A DNA stretch of 64,000 bases from Scilla litardierei. Taxonomy: Eukaryota > Streptophyta > Magnoliopsida > Asparagales > Asparagaceae. The DNA is taken from NCBI GenBank assembly GCA_030789695.1, contig CM061142.1, forward strand, positions 800,535,610 through 800,599,609. The letters run 5' to 3'. The notes under the pieces were generated by a model, which ran no database searches, was not told the origin of the DNA, and saw only the letters and a list, made by a program, of their open reading frames with translations. A program made the position numbers and the translations under genes. This document shows positions 31,516 to 44,865 of the stretch, one piece after another. The first letter of the stretch is position 1. Every line of letters begins with the position of its first letter.

Positions 31516-32229
31516 CTATAAGATTGCCATGTTACAGCTTGAGTGTATCTCAACAACTATAACACGGGTCCTATAGTTGCCAACCCCAAAACAAGGAGGG
31601 CTACGGCTAATCTTGAAAAAGATCATTAACGTATTTGACTTGGATATAGTCCAGGGTGTCATACAATCATGATTCGCGACATTGCGGTCCAGCGGAACAC
31701 AGCCAGGGAATTGACTAAGCCAGGATCACTCCCCCTTGGACTAGCAAGGGTTGACCCAGAACTCTTAGCCAAGCACATTGACTGGATCATGGTCCATTGA
31801 ATGAAGCTTGTCATTTTTATATGCATGCCATAGACTAAACAACTTTTATTAACAACTAATTAATCCTATCAACTAGTTGTATCCTTAAATTCAAAATTTT
31901 AGGATTTGTTTAATAACTTTTATTAAGTCCTTATCAACTATAAGGTTCACGTGCTATCCTAATCATTATTAGGATTTTAATAAATTTTATTAACAACGCT
32001 AGAAGCGAAGTCCTTTAATGAAAATTAATTATAACAATTAGAATTGAAAATTCATTTAAAGGACTACCCTAATCAGGAATTAGGTCTTATATTGTTGTTA
32101 ATGTTTTATTAAAACATAGCATGTCATTAAAATTCAAGTAATAAATTTTAATCATTTTTAATGGTTAACCTAAAGGGTTGTCTTGTGTTATCAAATAAGG
32201 GACAAGAATCACAAGCCATTAAAATAAAG

Positions 32230-32760
32230 CTACACTAATTTATCGCATAAAGATAGTGCACAACTATTTAACATTTAAATAGACTAAGTTTATCGCATAA
32301 ACAATATCCGCATGCAAACATAAATTTAACAATTAAATATTAAATATGATTTTGAAATTATTTTATTTTTATCTCATAAAAACTTAATTTTAAAATCACA
32401 AATTTGCAAGCTACTTAAAAAATTTATCGCATAAAAATTTTAATCTTTAAAATCAGTTTTAAAATTATCTCATAAAATTAAAACATCATTTTAAAAAAAA
32501 ACTTTCATGCTTAAAAATTTATCAAATAAAATTTTAGGCACTTTAAACTTATCGCATAAATTTTAAAAGATTTAAAATAAGTTTAAAATTATCACATAAA
32601 TTTTTAAAACGTCATTTTAAAAATTTCCATGTTCAAAATTTATCAAAAAGAATTTTTGAACATCTAAAACATTTTTAAAATTTTATCTCATAAATTTAAA
32701 AACATTTTTAAAAGTATTTAAAAGCATTCTTAAGTTTAAAATTAATCGCAGGCTAGATCG
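32230..32760. repeat. interspersed TTATCGCATAAA motif in the leader
   Basis: About ten copies of TTATCNCATAAA or close variants, spaced 35-70 bases, in otherwise A/T sequence next to the primer site. The complementary motif TTATGCGATAA recurs at 43670-44130 in the other copy. Confidence 0.65.
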
Positions 32761-32772
32761 TTACACAGACCG

Positions 32773-32785
32773 AGCTCTGATACCA
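32773..32785 (-). other. primer binding site of the inverted element
   Basis: TGGTATCAGAGCT on the minus strand, one base from the LTR end (as in the copy at 43584). Confidence 0.8.
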
Positions 32786-32786
32786 C

Positions 32787-34541
32787 TGAAGGGTTTTCGC
32801 GGACCCTTAGGGCACAAAAACTTTATGCACGTCCTAAGTCGGACGGAACATAGACACAAAAAGAATTACAGCGGAAGAATAAAACAGTTAATCTAAATTA
32901 ACATGCAGTTAAAACCTTTTTAACTTAGCCCTAAGGTCCAAGACCCTTATCCAAGATCTATGCCGACTTGAGATTGATCTGACCATCCCAAGAAGGATCT
33001 AGCCTACTGCGATTAAATTAAACTAATGCTAATAAATACTTAAACACATACCCGGAATCTCAGCCCTGGGGCAGGCGAGATGTTTCGCGCCGTCTTCCGA
33101 GCTGCTCCCGTCCCACGCCGAGCCGCTCCTTGAACCGCTCCCCGCACCGCTCCTCGAACCGCTCCGCATCCCGAGGCGATCAATCCCCGTGTCGCCGAGC
33201 CACCCACCGCCGAAGAAAGTTTCACGCGAGTGAAACCTCCGCCTAGATTTCGGATCCAGAATCCGAACTCCTTTGCGGCTTTGCTAAAGCCCGCAGGAGT
33301 AAGGCAGAAATTTATAGGGAGAGGAGAAATATTTATTTAAGCCTAGATCCGAGCGTGCTCCAACATTTACGAGAGCCGCTCAGATCTAGAGCTTGGGACG
33401 AATTTAGAGGAAGGGGGCAGACCCCTATTTATATAGGCGGCTGACCCCTCCCATCTACTCAATTTCCGATGTGGGACTAAAAATTAGAGTTAATTAAATC
33501 AAGTTAGTTTGCACTTCACAAAGTGCAAACTTCCGTGAATTTTAACTCACTCACCGTTGAGCTTCAAGATTGATACAACCTATCAATACGACGAGCGTTC
33601 AACGGTGAACGCATAGGAAAAAACCGTTCGTCAATCGGAGTCTGTTTGACCACTCAAACATATGTCCAAAGTTGAGCCCAAAGTTGTATTATCATCCAAA
33701 ACCAGCCGTCACAGAAAAAACACACCTAGGGTTCGTAACCCTAGGTGTGGGGCCCCACACAGGGGCCCCACGCAGCTGCTGCGCACGCAGCCCAAGGGGC
33801 GCGTGCTTGGCACGCGCCCGCAGGCGCGTGCCAAGCACGCGCCAGGCAGGGCGCACAGTGCGCCCTGCGGGCGCTCTTAATTGCGCGCGCGCGCAAAAGG
33901 GATCCGGCCAAAGGACGGGTCCCACCTCTTTTAAAAAAAACCTTTTTTTGTTTGTTTCTTAAACAAAATAATTATAGGCTGGTGTGTGGGCTTCTATTTA
34001 AAACACTTTCAAATAGTCTTATTGGGCTTGTTTGGACTCCGATTTCGACGCGGTTCGAACCTGCGAATAGAGCGGGATGAACCCGTCTTATCGGTAACCT
34101 TTTCCTTGCGTTAATGTTATTAAATATTGTCTTAAACTATTTAAAACACATTTAATCTCCTTTGCATCAAATACAAAATAGTCCCTATCTAAGCTTAAAT
34201 AATCATTTGCATCAAATACAAATGATCCGAGGGCATATTCCTCTACAAGTCCTACTCAAGGCTTAACATTCTAATCTATGAAGCTAGAAGACTATAAAAT
34301 AAACCTTACGAGCCGTCTTCAAAGCTTCAATCTTTATTCCTCTTGACTTCAATATTGCTCCTTGAGCTTCAACGAAGCTTCGGGCACATGATCATGCGTA
34401 TTGTGAAGTCTTGAGATGTCGCTTTAGATGTTTGTATTCTTTTGTCGACGATCTCCATAACTGCGCTCACAAATAAGTTAGTATACATTATTTATGTTTG
34501 CTCATCATCCAAAACCAAATCCGGGGAATCAATACACAACA
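32787..34541 (-). repeat. LTR of the inverted element
   Basis: Inner end TGAAGGGTTTT (plus strand) next to the primer site. Outer end estimated at 34541, where plant-LTR sequence of another family begins. TATATAAATAG on the minus strand near 33430 is the likely TATA box. Confidence 0.6.
33721..33870. repeat. dense GC hairpin cluster in the LTR
   Basis: Three near-perfect inverted repeats in 150 bases: 33721-33749 (13-bp arms, loop CGT), 33798-33843 (20-bp arms, loop CCGCAG), 33848-33866 (9-bp arms, 1-base loop), plus GGGGCCCC-type palindromes. It is the only GC-rich island in an A+T-rich LTR. Confidence 0.85.
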
Positions 34542-34960
34542 CCCGTGTGTATGTTTTCGTAATTTTTCGGAATCGTTTAATCCCAGGGGCAAAATCGTAA
34601 TTTCAAGTTGTTATTTTACTCTAAGTTTTGCTAATTACTTTAGTTAATTAGCTAATTACCATCACATACCCCTTAATACGTAGCAGCCCAGGTGTTACAT
34701 GGCTGAACTTAAATTCCACAATTAGTCCTAAAGCTAACCTACCCTAATTAATACTTGACTAAGTATTAATTACTACTTTTAATTTTATAATTTTATAATT
34801 ATCTTATATAAACCCCCTATCTCTTCTCCCTCATAGGGCCCGAACCCAAAAAACCTACGCATGCACGCAGCTACTCCCTCAAACTAAAGCACTCACTCCC
34901 CCGAAGCCACAATATACGAACCCCCGAACCTCAACCCACGGCAGCCCAGCGTCGTTTGCC

Positions 34961-34961
<1 letters not shown>

Positions 34962-35021
<60 letters not shown>

Positions 35022-35036
35022 CCCCCCCCCCCCCCC
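34962..35036. repeat. (CT)n microsatellite and poly-C tract
   Basis: CT at 34962-35019, C run to 35036, in the transcribed part of the LTR. The proline-rich open frames to 35577 follow from C-rich composition. Confidence 0.95.
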
Positions 35037-36640
35037 GCTGCGCCGTGACCCCCGCACACGCCACCATCGCCCCGTCAGCTCCACCACCACCGCCCCACGA
35101 TAACCCCTCCGCTCGTCTGTCCCTCCGAAGCCTCGACGCTTCTCAACCTCCAATCCTGAGCGCCCCAAGCCCTTCACGCTGCCGCTCGACCCCCCCCGAC
35201 GCCGACGCCATACGCTGCTGCCTCGTCACTCTCGCTGCTCTGCTGCAAACGTTGCCACCCTCCCTCTCCGATGCCAGCAACCTCGCCCGCGCCTTGCTCT
35301 TCACGTGCCACCGAGCCCGCCTGAGAGCTCGTCTGACCACCGCTCCCTCGCCTTCCGCCTGAGCTCCGACGTCGCCCGACAGCACCCCAAGCCCCCGCTG
35401 TCTCTTGCCTCCTCTGATGGTCACCGCCGCCGCAAGTTGCTGTCGTCCGTCGCTGACGACTGCCGTTCGCTGCCACCCAAGTCCGCATCATCGCCGCCGC
35501 CGCAGAAGCCGACGCCCGCCCGCACAACACCCCCTCGCTGCATGCACGGAGGTGAACGAAGGGTAGGTGCAACGTAATTCGTTATATACAAATACGTATA
35601 AACTCGTAAATACGCGTATTAATAATTATTTAAATAGGGTTTATTGGTTTTAAATTAATAGTAAATCATAGAGGGGTCGAAAAAATATGAGGCCAGTTCC
35701 AGAAAATCAGAAATGACATTGTGGATCCAAAGTGCTAGTTTCATCTCGATCAGACACTTAGTTTTTCCAGAATAAATTTTTAACCCTAAAACTTAAATAC
35801 GTCTTTTTCACTTAAAAATCTGTAACTTGTTATTTTCACTTACACTGATACTTGAGAAAAATAAATGTTGTTACTCTTCGAGACGGTCATTTTGACAGCT
35901 CACTTGCAACTTTTCGATGCAGATTACATCCAGGAGAAATTGTTGAATAATTACGTTACTTAATTAAAATTAGTTTTTAAATTGATTTTTGAGCTTTTAA
36001 AATTATAAAAATTAACATAAGCTTCTGTAAAATATTACCTCCTACAGTAAAATTAGTTTCCTCATATCTAGCATATATAAAAATTTAGAACGTATTCCAA
36101 CACAGTTTCAATCAGTTTAAAAATCGAAACGATCAAATTAAATAGATAGAAAATAGGGTAGCATGTAACTAATGATTTCTTGTGTTTGCATGTACCAATT
36201 CTCGTGCACTAGCATCTTTATAAGCTCTAGCTCCAACCTCGTCTTACTACGATGATCTCGATGGTAAGTCACAATGAATTCTAACTTTAGAAACTTAGAA
36301 AGTGTACTTTATGGAATTAACGCATGCTCGAAGCATGGATAGGTATCATAGTTGTTGGACTTCAAAGCATTGCTCAGGACTGACATTCTCTGTTGAGGCT
36401 TCCGCCTTGACTTTTCAACAAGAAAAACTTTTTGGAGTGTTGTTAATGCCTTTGAACATCTTTGGAGTGAGACTATTGTGCATAGCTCTAGTGGTATGTA
36501 AGCCGGTCTATCACAACCGTCATTAGTGTCTTTGCCTTTGAAATAATGGATTAACGTACCGTATTGAAAAGTAATGATTGAATGGTATATCGTGGAACGT
36601 CCTATTGAATGCTTATCTGTTGATGTTGTGATAGGCACAT

Positions 36641-37115
36641 GAAGCCATATTGATACGAATACTAGTATGAACGTAATACAGGGGATACGGGATAGTCTTG
36701 AGCTACGAAGTGTGTGGGAGTGACCGGGTCCACCCTTATTTGGTAAGCCGTACCATCACCCTGCAGGGGATGGTAGGTAGATATTTCACGGGTTGCTCCG
36801 AGGAATGAGTGCACTTATGGTTGTATATCGTGCACTCGAGCTAAGACTGTTGCACTAGCTTGATTGATACCAAGGCCCATGAGGCCATATTGATACGAAT
36901 ACTAGTATGAACATTGTATTATGATAATACACTGGATACGGGATAGTCTTGAGCTACGAAGTGTGCGGGAGTGACCGGGTCCACCCTTATTTGGTAAGCC
37001 GTACCATCACCCTGCAGGGGATGGTAGGTAGATATTCCACAGGTTGCTCCGTAGGATGGGTGCACTTATGGTTACCCATCGTGCACTCAAGCTAAGGCTG
37101 GTGCACTAGTTCGGT
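36641..37115 (+). repeat. 240-bp tandem duplication in the Tekay-like LTR
   Basis: Two copies starting GAGGCCATATTGATACG and sharing GGATACGGGATAGTCTTGAG and the following GTGACCGGGTCCACCC, with about 10 percent difference. Confidence 0.85.
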
Positions 37116-37862
37116 TGTTTGCTAAGTTTCCCTTGTTCTGTCACGACTACTAAATGTATACGACTGTTCTACTGACTAAGTCGAGACTACTAGAACGTGA
37201 TAGAGCGATATATTAATAAGCGGTCTTAAATTACTACTGGATCAGTGTCTAGAAATGAATGGAAAGTGGGTTGGTCAACCAAAGGACTCGTCATGCGGTC
37301 ATAGAAGTGACATGTGCCTTCAAGCCCTAACTGGCTGGCTGGTTTGGGAGTTAAGCTAGACTTCTTCTTATTAGGCCAGCCTACACTATTAGATAGTCAA
37401 GCGACGTATGCTTCCTCTTGCTCGCTCATTACTTTCCTATATAAGTCACGTAGTTTCTAGCTTTAATATTGCTTTTTAGTGTTACTACATCTACCTGGTT
37501 GTCTTACTATTGTTATCACACTTCCTGTTGGTTAAAATATTATTGCTATCATGTGTCATGCCATAGTTGTTGCTTTTGTACGTTATTTTTGCACTTGCAT
37601 AGTCACCTTTACTTTATGCATTACATGCACTTTACTTATCACACCTGAGCAGCCACCCGTACTTTACTTATCGCTCTTACACATATGCCTGCTCATACTT
37701 TACTTTTTGCACCTGCATGACCATCTTTCGTTTGCTATAGCATGTTCCATATCTTGCACTGCTTCTTTTCTATTGCTAGAATTGTTGTGACTTACCTATG
37801 GTTCCATCTTTGTGGCACCGCAGACGACGTACATATGGAGGTAGATGCTCTTGAGTTAATAG

Positions 37863-40800
37863 TGTAGAGAAATGATGCACTCGAGGCAATTTATCTCTGT
37901 GTGAATAGCACAAACATCTTGTTCGAAATAAAAGTAAGCTGTTTGGTATAGTTTTATCTAAGTTAATCAATAATGTAGTAAAACATTAGATATTAACTTA
38001 GGTAAAATCCTGAGACTTTATGTAAGGTCAAACATGTATCGAGATGAGTATCTCGATCATGGAGAAATGCATGACCGTCTGTAGCATAAGTCTAAAAGGG
38101 TTCGTGGTCGTAAATGTTTCGAGACAATGATATCGAAACATCGGATAGACCATTGTGTCTTAGTCTTCACCGTTTAGCGGTGGCGATGATCTCATGATCG
38201 TTTGACTTGGCGAAGTCGAAGACGAGACACAGGTGCTCATTAGAGAATGAGTTCACTGAACGTTCTACAAGAGTTATCATATGGTTATATTAAGCAATCT
38301 GTCAATGATAACTCTTAGTAATGATAGTCAAGTTGGTCTTTTGACTTGAGGCCATTTTACGAACCTGTGCATGAACGGTGCCACTTAGATCACTGACCTA
38401 ACTTCGAGGCTAGGCATGTCGAAAGGTTTTTGATTGGGTGTCACTTGAAGCGTACGAGGAGAGTAATGACCAAGAGAGGATTCGTCTCTCCTGGTCAATG
38501 GGAGTTAGCGTCGTAGAGTTAGTTTGATCTTTAGTAAAATCTCTGATCAGAGTATGTTGAAAGAAGTCCAACATTAGTTGACTAAAGATCGATAGAATCT
38601 AACCGGATTCAAGTTATTGGGGGTGACAGTTTGACCGTACCCTAGACTTGATCTACACGACATAGTTTAGAAGAAGAGACTAAAACTGCGGAACTCATCA
38701 CGGACACAGTCAGGGTGGTCCCAACAATACTCATGTCAATGAGTCAACCACATAATTATGATTCTGAAACAGGGACATCAACTACTGCTAGTGGTCACTG
38801 TCGTATAGGGCTTCGAGCCCAACCTGTAGTAAGGGTCAGGTTATAGGGTCTCATACAGAGTGCGACCTTTGTCTAGTAATAGGTAGAATTGTAATGACCC
38901 TAGTGCCTATACACCTAGGGTATGCCTATTAATGTATGTATACATAGTAATAGTACTCGTATACTGGGATATACTGAGATGTGTGTATAGTAATTGATGT
39001 GGTGTATATATTAAGTTACCTATGTGAATGAGTAAGTACCTATATGAATGTCTTAATGGATGTTAATGGTTGCTAATGGCGTGGTGGAATGAGTATTAGT
39101 GGTTGATTTGTGCTGATGATGATGGTAGTAGTGTAATTAGCAAGTTGTACTTTTAATATTATTTTATTATGATCTTTTTATGGAAAATTATTTTTCAAGA
39201 AGATTATGAAGATTATTTTCATGAGGATATTTTCATAATAATATTGTTATTATTATTATGGTTTTGTGAATAATGGCATTCTTGTAATATTGGATTTTTG
39301 TGTTTTAGAGGTGGTGTGATTAGCAAGTGTTGTTGGGCACTTAAGGAGATAAGCTAAGTGTTGTAGGGTGGGCTCCTCTTACCTTCCTACATGGGCTTCC
39401 TACATGGGCTTTAAGGATTAAAGAAAAAAGGAAAAGAATGGAGATGAGGACAAATGGATGGTGGGCTTGAAAAGTCAAAGAAGAGTGGAGAATTCTTTGG
39501 AGAATTCTTGTATTCATTAGCCTTATATCTAAGCATATACCTCATCACTTTCTCCCATCTTAATCATTTTCGTTTTCCCTCCTCTCTCCTCCATTTTGCT
39601 CCACTTTTTCAAGGAAAAACACATGTTTTCATCATCCTTTTTAACCCTAATCCATATGTTAGTGAGTGGGTTTGATTTGAGCTAAGAATAGGGAGTTTTT
39701 CATGCAAGTGTGGAGCTTTTGTGATGGAGTTTGGAGAAGAAGTTTTCATGAGGCCAAAGCTTGGATTTTGATAAGAAAATGAAGCAACTTGAGGTAGGAA
39801 GCCAACTTTCTCTATTATGTTATTTGCATGGCATGTTTAGAATTAAAGTTCTCATCTTTTGTTGTAGAATTGCAACTTCTTAATTAAAGTTAGCATCTTT
39901 AACATTTTGTGATGTTAAAATTAGCTTCTTGTTATATTGTTTTGGATTGTTGTTCAAGATGCTATCTTTATTGGGAATTTATGAGAAAGATGACATCTTT
40001 GTGTTGTTAGTCCACCCCATTTGTTAAATCAATGGGAAAGTTGTGATCTTTATTGTGTTATTTGCAAGATTGGACTCTTTTCATGCAAGTTGCTCTCTTT
40101 CTCATCCAAGTTATAGTCTTTATCAAGTTCACATACTTTTGTTGATATTTTGATGTTATATGTTTAATTTTGAGCTTAACACATGATTATTTCCTTGAAA
40201 CACTTTTGTTTTTTATGCTAAAAATTTTAACCTGAAAAGCTGAAACTTTGACAAAGATTTGGGCTTAATTGGCTATTAGGAATGCTCTGAAAATTTTATA
40301 TGTTGTTTATTTCGTAGTTATGAATAACTTTCATGTTCATAACTTTTTCCAATTCAAACGGGAAGTTAGGTTAAAAATTCAATGTTTACATCTTGTCTGA
40401 AATTCTGTAACACTGGACACATTTTAGTAAAACGAAGCTCAGTACCTGCACACACACTGGAATTGTATGTTCTTAGTCTCGTTGGAAAGTTAACAAGTTT
40501 TTCTCCAACTTCATGTGATGCTTATTTTTAGTAATTCTGACTGCAATAGGCCCAAAATCAGCACTCAAGACAGACTCTGAAATCTGCCTGGAAAACAGAT
40601 TTGGCAGACTTCACCAGATAATTCACCATAAATCACTTACTTAATATATTTGCCTGAAATTTTATCTGAGGATCCATAACTACTATACCTACAACTTTCA
40701 TTTAAATTGCAATGTTATGTTCCATACAAAAATATGGAGTAAACTGCTATTCTAACTGACTGTTGTGCAATTTCCAGCAAGCTGAAGTGGTGAGGTGTTG

Positions 40801-43582
40801 TTCTTAATCTTTATTTGTGATAATTGCTCTTAATTTTTAGAGTTCCATGATGGTGGATGGTTGGGACATGAAGTGCTTGTTCTCATATGTGGCTCTAATC
40901 TATTACCCTCACTTATATGTTCATGTTTCACTTAAAGCGTTTCATCATGCATGCTTCTCTTTTGGTTATATGTCGTTTCCAAGTTGTGTATGTAATCTTT
41001 GATATGGATGCTTATGTGATGGTGTAAGGTTGGCTTGGTGGAGACATGACCTTTGTTGTGATATGTGGAATTCGAAAAGGGAATGCACAAGGAGATGCAT
41101 GTCCCAAGTGTATTGCGAAATGTGGAAAGGAAAGAATGGAAATGGTGGTTGCTATGTGATTCTTTTGTTGCACGTTAATTTTAATTGAAATGCTAAGAAA
41201 TGATTAAGTCCTCTTAAATGAGGGTGACACGGGGAATTGGGGGACACTATGTAGTGGGGAAAACATGAGGGGCTGGACTGGTGGTTGGTGGCCCTCCTGT
41301 TCTTGCCCGAGTGGCGGGGAGTGGCAGAAATGAGAAGAAATGGAGAAAATGTGAAGGGGAAATAAGGGAAAAACAGGGCTCCTTTAGTAAGAGCGTGTCT
41401 CAGGGAGTTTGCCTGTTCCACCCCAACTGGGGGTGAGGTCCAGTCCCAAGAAGGTCTACCCACTACTTAGGGTCCAAATCACTAATTGATACTTTCATTA
41501 CTTTTGTAGCATTGGTAAATGTTGACCACTTGTGTGTATTCTTTACTTGTAGCTCTCATAACTTGCCTTATGTTTTATTATGATGCTAGCTTGCCTTATG
41601 TTATGTTGGGTATGTAAAATAGTTGCCATTGCAATTCTGTAATGCCATGCTCAATTGTTTGGTAGCATGTTCCCTTTAGCTCATTTCATGTTTCCTTTGT
41701 ACATTATCACGGTTGCAAGTAAAGTAGTTGCATTTCCATAATAGCATGCTAGAGGGAGTTGGCATTCCTACTGGGTCACGCATTGACGTGCCCTGTTGAC
41801 TTTTCAGGTGAGGTTCTTAGAGATGGCAGATGAAGCTGGAGGTTGAGATGGAATTCTGTTGTTGGGAGCTGGAGCTTAGATTAGGTGGTGAGGGGTAAGG
41901 AGAGAGCTATGTGTACTTTGGGTTTTCTTTTGGGGTGAGAGATGCTTGTACTATATAAATTGATGCAATGGGATGTTTGAGATGTATATGGAGTTGTTCA
42001 GAGTTTGGCTTTCATTCTCTGTGAATTTGTGTCTTTCTCTGTTGTTGGTTGGCTGGTTGTTGTATACTACATGTACTATTCCCAGCAATACGCAGTGGAC
42101 CTGCAGATACGTTTTTAGCTCTCGTCGCGTATCCTGCCTCCCTGCGTATCCCAGGGAGGGGGTCATAACAGGAATCATTAGGGAGAATATGTATTTGATG
42201 CAAGGGATAGAAAATTGCATTTGATGCAAATGATAATTTTAAGCCTAGATAGGGACTAATTTGCATATGATGCAAAGGGGGTTAAATGTGTGTTAAATTG
42301 TTTAAGACCATATTTAATATTATAAACGCATGGAAAAGGTAACCTGTAAGACGGGAATGTCCCGCTCTAAACACAGGATCGAACGGCGTCCAAATCGGAC
42401 GCTAAATGCCCAAGTTACAGTCAATACAGATCAAAGGGGTCTTACCCATGCACAAACTGGACATGGGTCAGACCAGCACTGAACCAGGCCAGACCACTCA
42501 GGTCTGACCTGGACGCCAGGCCCGCCTGGGCCTGGGCACCTGGCCTACCTGGGCCTGGGCGCCCGGCCCAGGCCCAGGCCCGGGCACCTGGCCCAGGCGA
42601 CCTGGGCCAAGCGCCTAGGTTGGGCGTGCCCAGACCAGGCGTCCAGCCTGGTCTGGGCTCGCCCAGTTGGTGCGATGGGCCCCGTAGAAGTGGGTGCAGA
42701 ACCCTAGGGCTGTGCAGATTTGTGATGGCTGATTTTGGACGAAAATCAAGCCTTGGCTGATCTTTGGGCGATCAATTGGAGGGTCAAACGGACTCCGATT
42801 GACTCGCCGTTTTTTTCCTATGCGTTCACCATTGAATGCCCTTCAATTTGGTAGGTTGTACCAAGATTGAAGCTCAACGGTGAGGGAGTTAAAATTCACG
42901 GAAGTTTGTCCTTTGTGAAAGGCAAACTAACTTGATTTAATTAACTCAAATTTAATAGTCCAACATCAGTTGTGGAGAAAAGGGGAGAGTCAACCGCCTA
43001 TATAAATAGGGGCCTCCCCCTTCCTCCATATACGTCCCAAGCTCAAGATCTGAGCGTCTCTCAAAAACGTTGGAGCACACTCGGATCAAAGCTTAAATTA
43101 ATTCCTCTTCTCCCTAAATTTCTTCCTTACTCCTGAAGGGCTCTAGCGAAGCCACGAAGGGGTTCGGATTTGGATCTGAAATCTTGGCGAAGGCTTTCAC
43201 TCGCGTGAAACTTTCTTCGGTGCGTGGTTGGCTCGGCGACACGAGGATTGCTCGCCTCGGGATGCGGAGCGGTTCAAGGAGTGGTTCGACGTGGGACATG
43301 GATCGGCTTGGAAGACGGTGCGGTACACCTTGCCTGCCCCAGGGCAAGGTTTCAGGTATGTTTTTAGAAGCTTTCATTTTAATTATTCTTAGTAGTTTAG
43401 ATCTCTCTTGGGGTGGTCAGATCCACCCCGAGTTGGCAGAGATCCTGGCTAAGGGTCTTCTTCCTTAGGGTTGCATGTTAATTAAATTAACATATTATTT
43501 TCCGCTGCATTTTTGTTTCTGTGGTCCGTCCGACTTAGGACGGGCACAGATTTGTGCACTAAGGGTCCGCCAAAATCATACA
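37863..43582 (+). repeat. 5' LTR of the large element, split by a solo LTR
   Basis: 37863-38889 aligns to 57864-58889 and 42176-43582 to 58890-60342. It holds a GC-rich island (42480-42670), TATATAAATAGG near 43000, and ends CATACA before the primer site. Confidence 0.88.
38890..42170 (+). mobile_element. 3.3-kb solo LTR (gypsy, Tekay/Del-like)
   Basis: Begins TGTAATGACCC and ends GGGTCATAACA, an imperfect inverted pair typical of LTR termini. Flanks are AGAAT (38885-38889) and GGAAT (42171-42175), a 5-bp duplication with one change. The paralogous LTR at 58885-58889 shows the uninterrupted AGAATCATTAGG, which proves the insertion. No ORF of note and no second LTR in the interval. Confidence 0.88.
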
Positions 43583-43583
43583 G

Positions 43584-43596
43584 TGGTATCAGAGCC
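43584..43596 (+). other. primer binding site of the large element
   Basis: TGGTATCAGAGCC, one base after the LTR end. Confidence 0.88.
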
Positions 43597-44865
43597 ATGT
43601 CTGTATGCTGATCTAGGACTTCGATTAATTAAATGAATGCTTTTAAATGCAGTAAAATATTTCTTTAAATTTATGCGATAAGTTTAAAATGATTTTAGAT
43701 GGTTAAATATTTTAGATGATAAATTTTTAAGAATGAAATTTTTTAAAATGATGTTTTAAATTTATGTGATATTTTTAAAACTAATTTTAAAAACTTTAAA
43801 ACTTTATGCGATAAATATTTTAATAGCATGCATATCAAATGATCCTTTTAAAACTATTATATTTTTATGAGATAAAAATTAAAATGTTTTAAATTCATTA
43901 TTTTAAATTTAAATGTTGAATTTAAGAAATGCATGCAAAATTGTTTATTAGATAAATAATTTTCTATTTAATTGTTAAATGGTAGGACACTCTTTTTATG
44001 CGTTTAAATTAGTGTAACTTTATGTTAATGGCTATGCAAATATTGTCACTTATTTGATAACACAAGACAACCCTCTTAGGTTAGTCATTAAGAAATCGTT
44101 AAAATTTATGAGATAAATTCTAATGACATGCTATGTTTTAATAAAACATTAACAAAACCTTAAGACCTAATTCCTGATTAGGGTAGTCCCTTTAATGAAA
44201 ATTTTAATTCTAATTGTTATATAATTAATTCTATTTAAAGGACTTTGCTTTTAGTGTTGTTAATAAATTCATTAAAATCCTAATAACGATTAGGATAGCA
44301 CATGAACCTTTTAGTTGATACGGATTTAATAAAAGTTATTAAACAAATCCTAAAATTTTGAATTTAAAGATTCAACTAGTTGATAAGATTAATTAGTTGT
44401 TAATAAAAGCCTTTTAGTCTATGGCACACATATAAAAATGACAAGCTTCATTCAATGAACCATGATCCAGTCAATGTGCTTGGCTAAGTTTGTTGGATCA
44501 CCCTAGCTAGTCTAAGGGATAAGTGATCCTGACTTAGTCAATTCCCTGGCTGTGTTCCGCTGGACCGCAATGACACGAATCATGATTATATGTCACCCTG
44601 GACTATATCTAAGTCAAATACGTTAATAATCTTCTTCAAGATTAGCTGTAGCCCTTCTTGTTTTAGGGGTTGGCAACTATAGGACCCGTGTTCCAGTTGT
44701 TGAGCTACACTCAAGCTGTGACATGGCAATCTTATAGAAACCAACTTCTTAAACACATATGATGTAGTCTAAGACCTGACCCAAACCGACGTGTCGTGAA
44801 TACACCGAGCGCCGGGGCAAGTCAGGCTAGACGCGAAAACAGGGGTCCGACTAGACTAGACATTG
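43597..44865 (+). other. non-coding leader of the large element
   Basis: A+T-rich, related in reverse to 31516-32772. Contains TTATGCGATAA-type motifs and a GTTGAGCTACACTCAAG hairpin near 44698. Ends with CATTG, the target site of the chromovirus. Confidence 0.75.

Larger units (their letters stand above)
31516..34541 (-). mobile_element. inverted relative of the large non-coding element (LARD-like), partial
   Basis: Minus-strand copy related to 42176-44749: LTR at about 34541-32787, primer site, then a 1.2-kb A+T-rich internal region ending at the gap. No coding frame. The LTR shares its 3' half with the LTRs at 42176-43582 and 58890-60342 but has a different 5' part, so it is a related subfamily. 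Confidence 0.7.
34542..37862 (+). mobile_element. Tekay/Del-like gypsy LTR, left part (split by the large element)
   Basis: Sequence such as CCCAGGGGCAAAATCGTAAT near 34590 is typical of plant Del/Tekay LTRs. TATATAAACCCC is near 34805. It is cut at 37862 and resumes at 60348, ending CGGGTCGTTACA at 60578. Total about 3.5 kb. No primer site follows 60578, so it is a solo or 3' LTR. The start (expected TGTAAC) is lost at the junction with the inverted element. Confidence 0.6.

Noticed and set aside
34879..35577. Proline/serine- and arginine/glutamate-rich ORFs
   Set aside because: Created by the CT and poly-C tracts and C-rich LTR sequence; no conserved motif.
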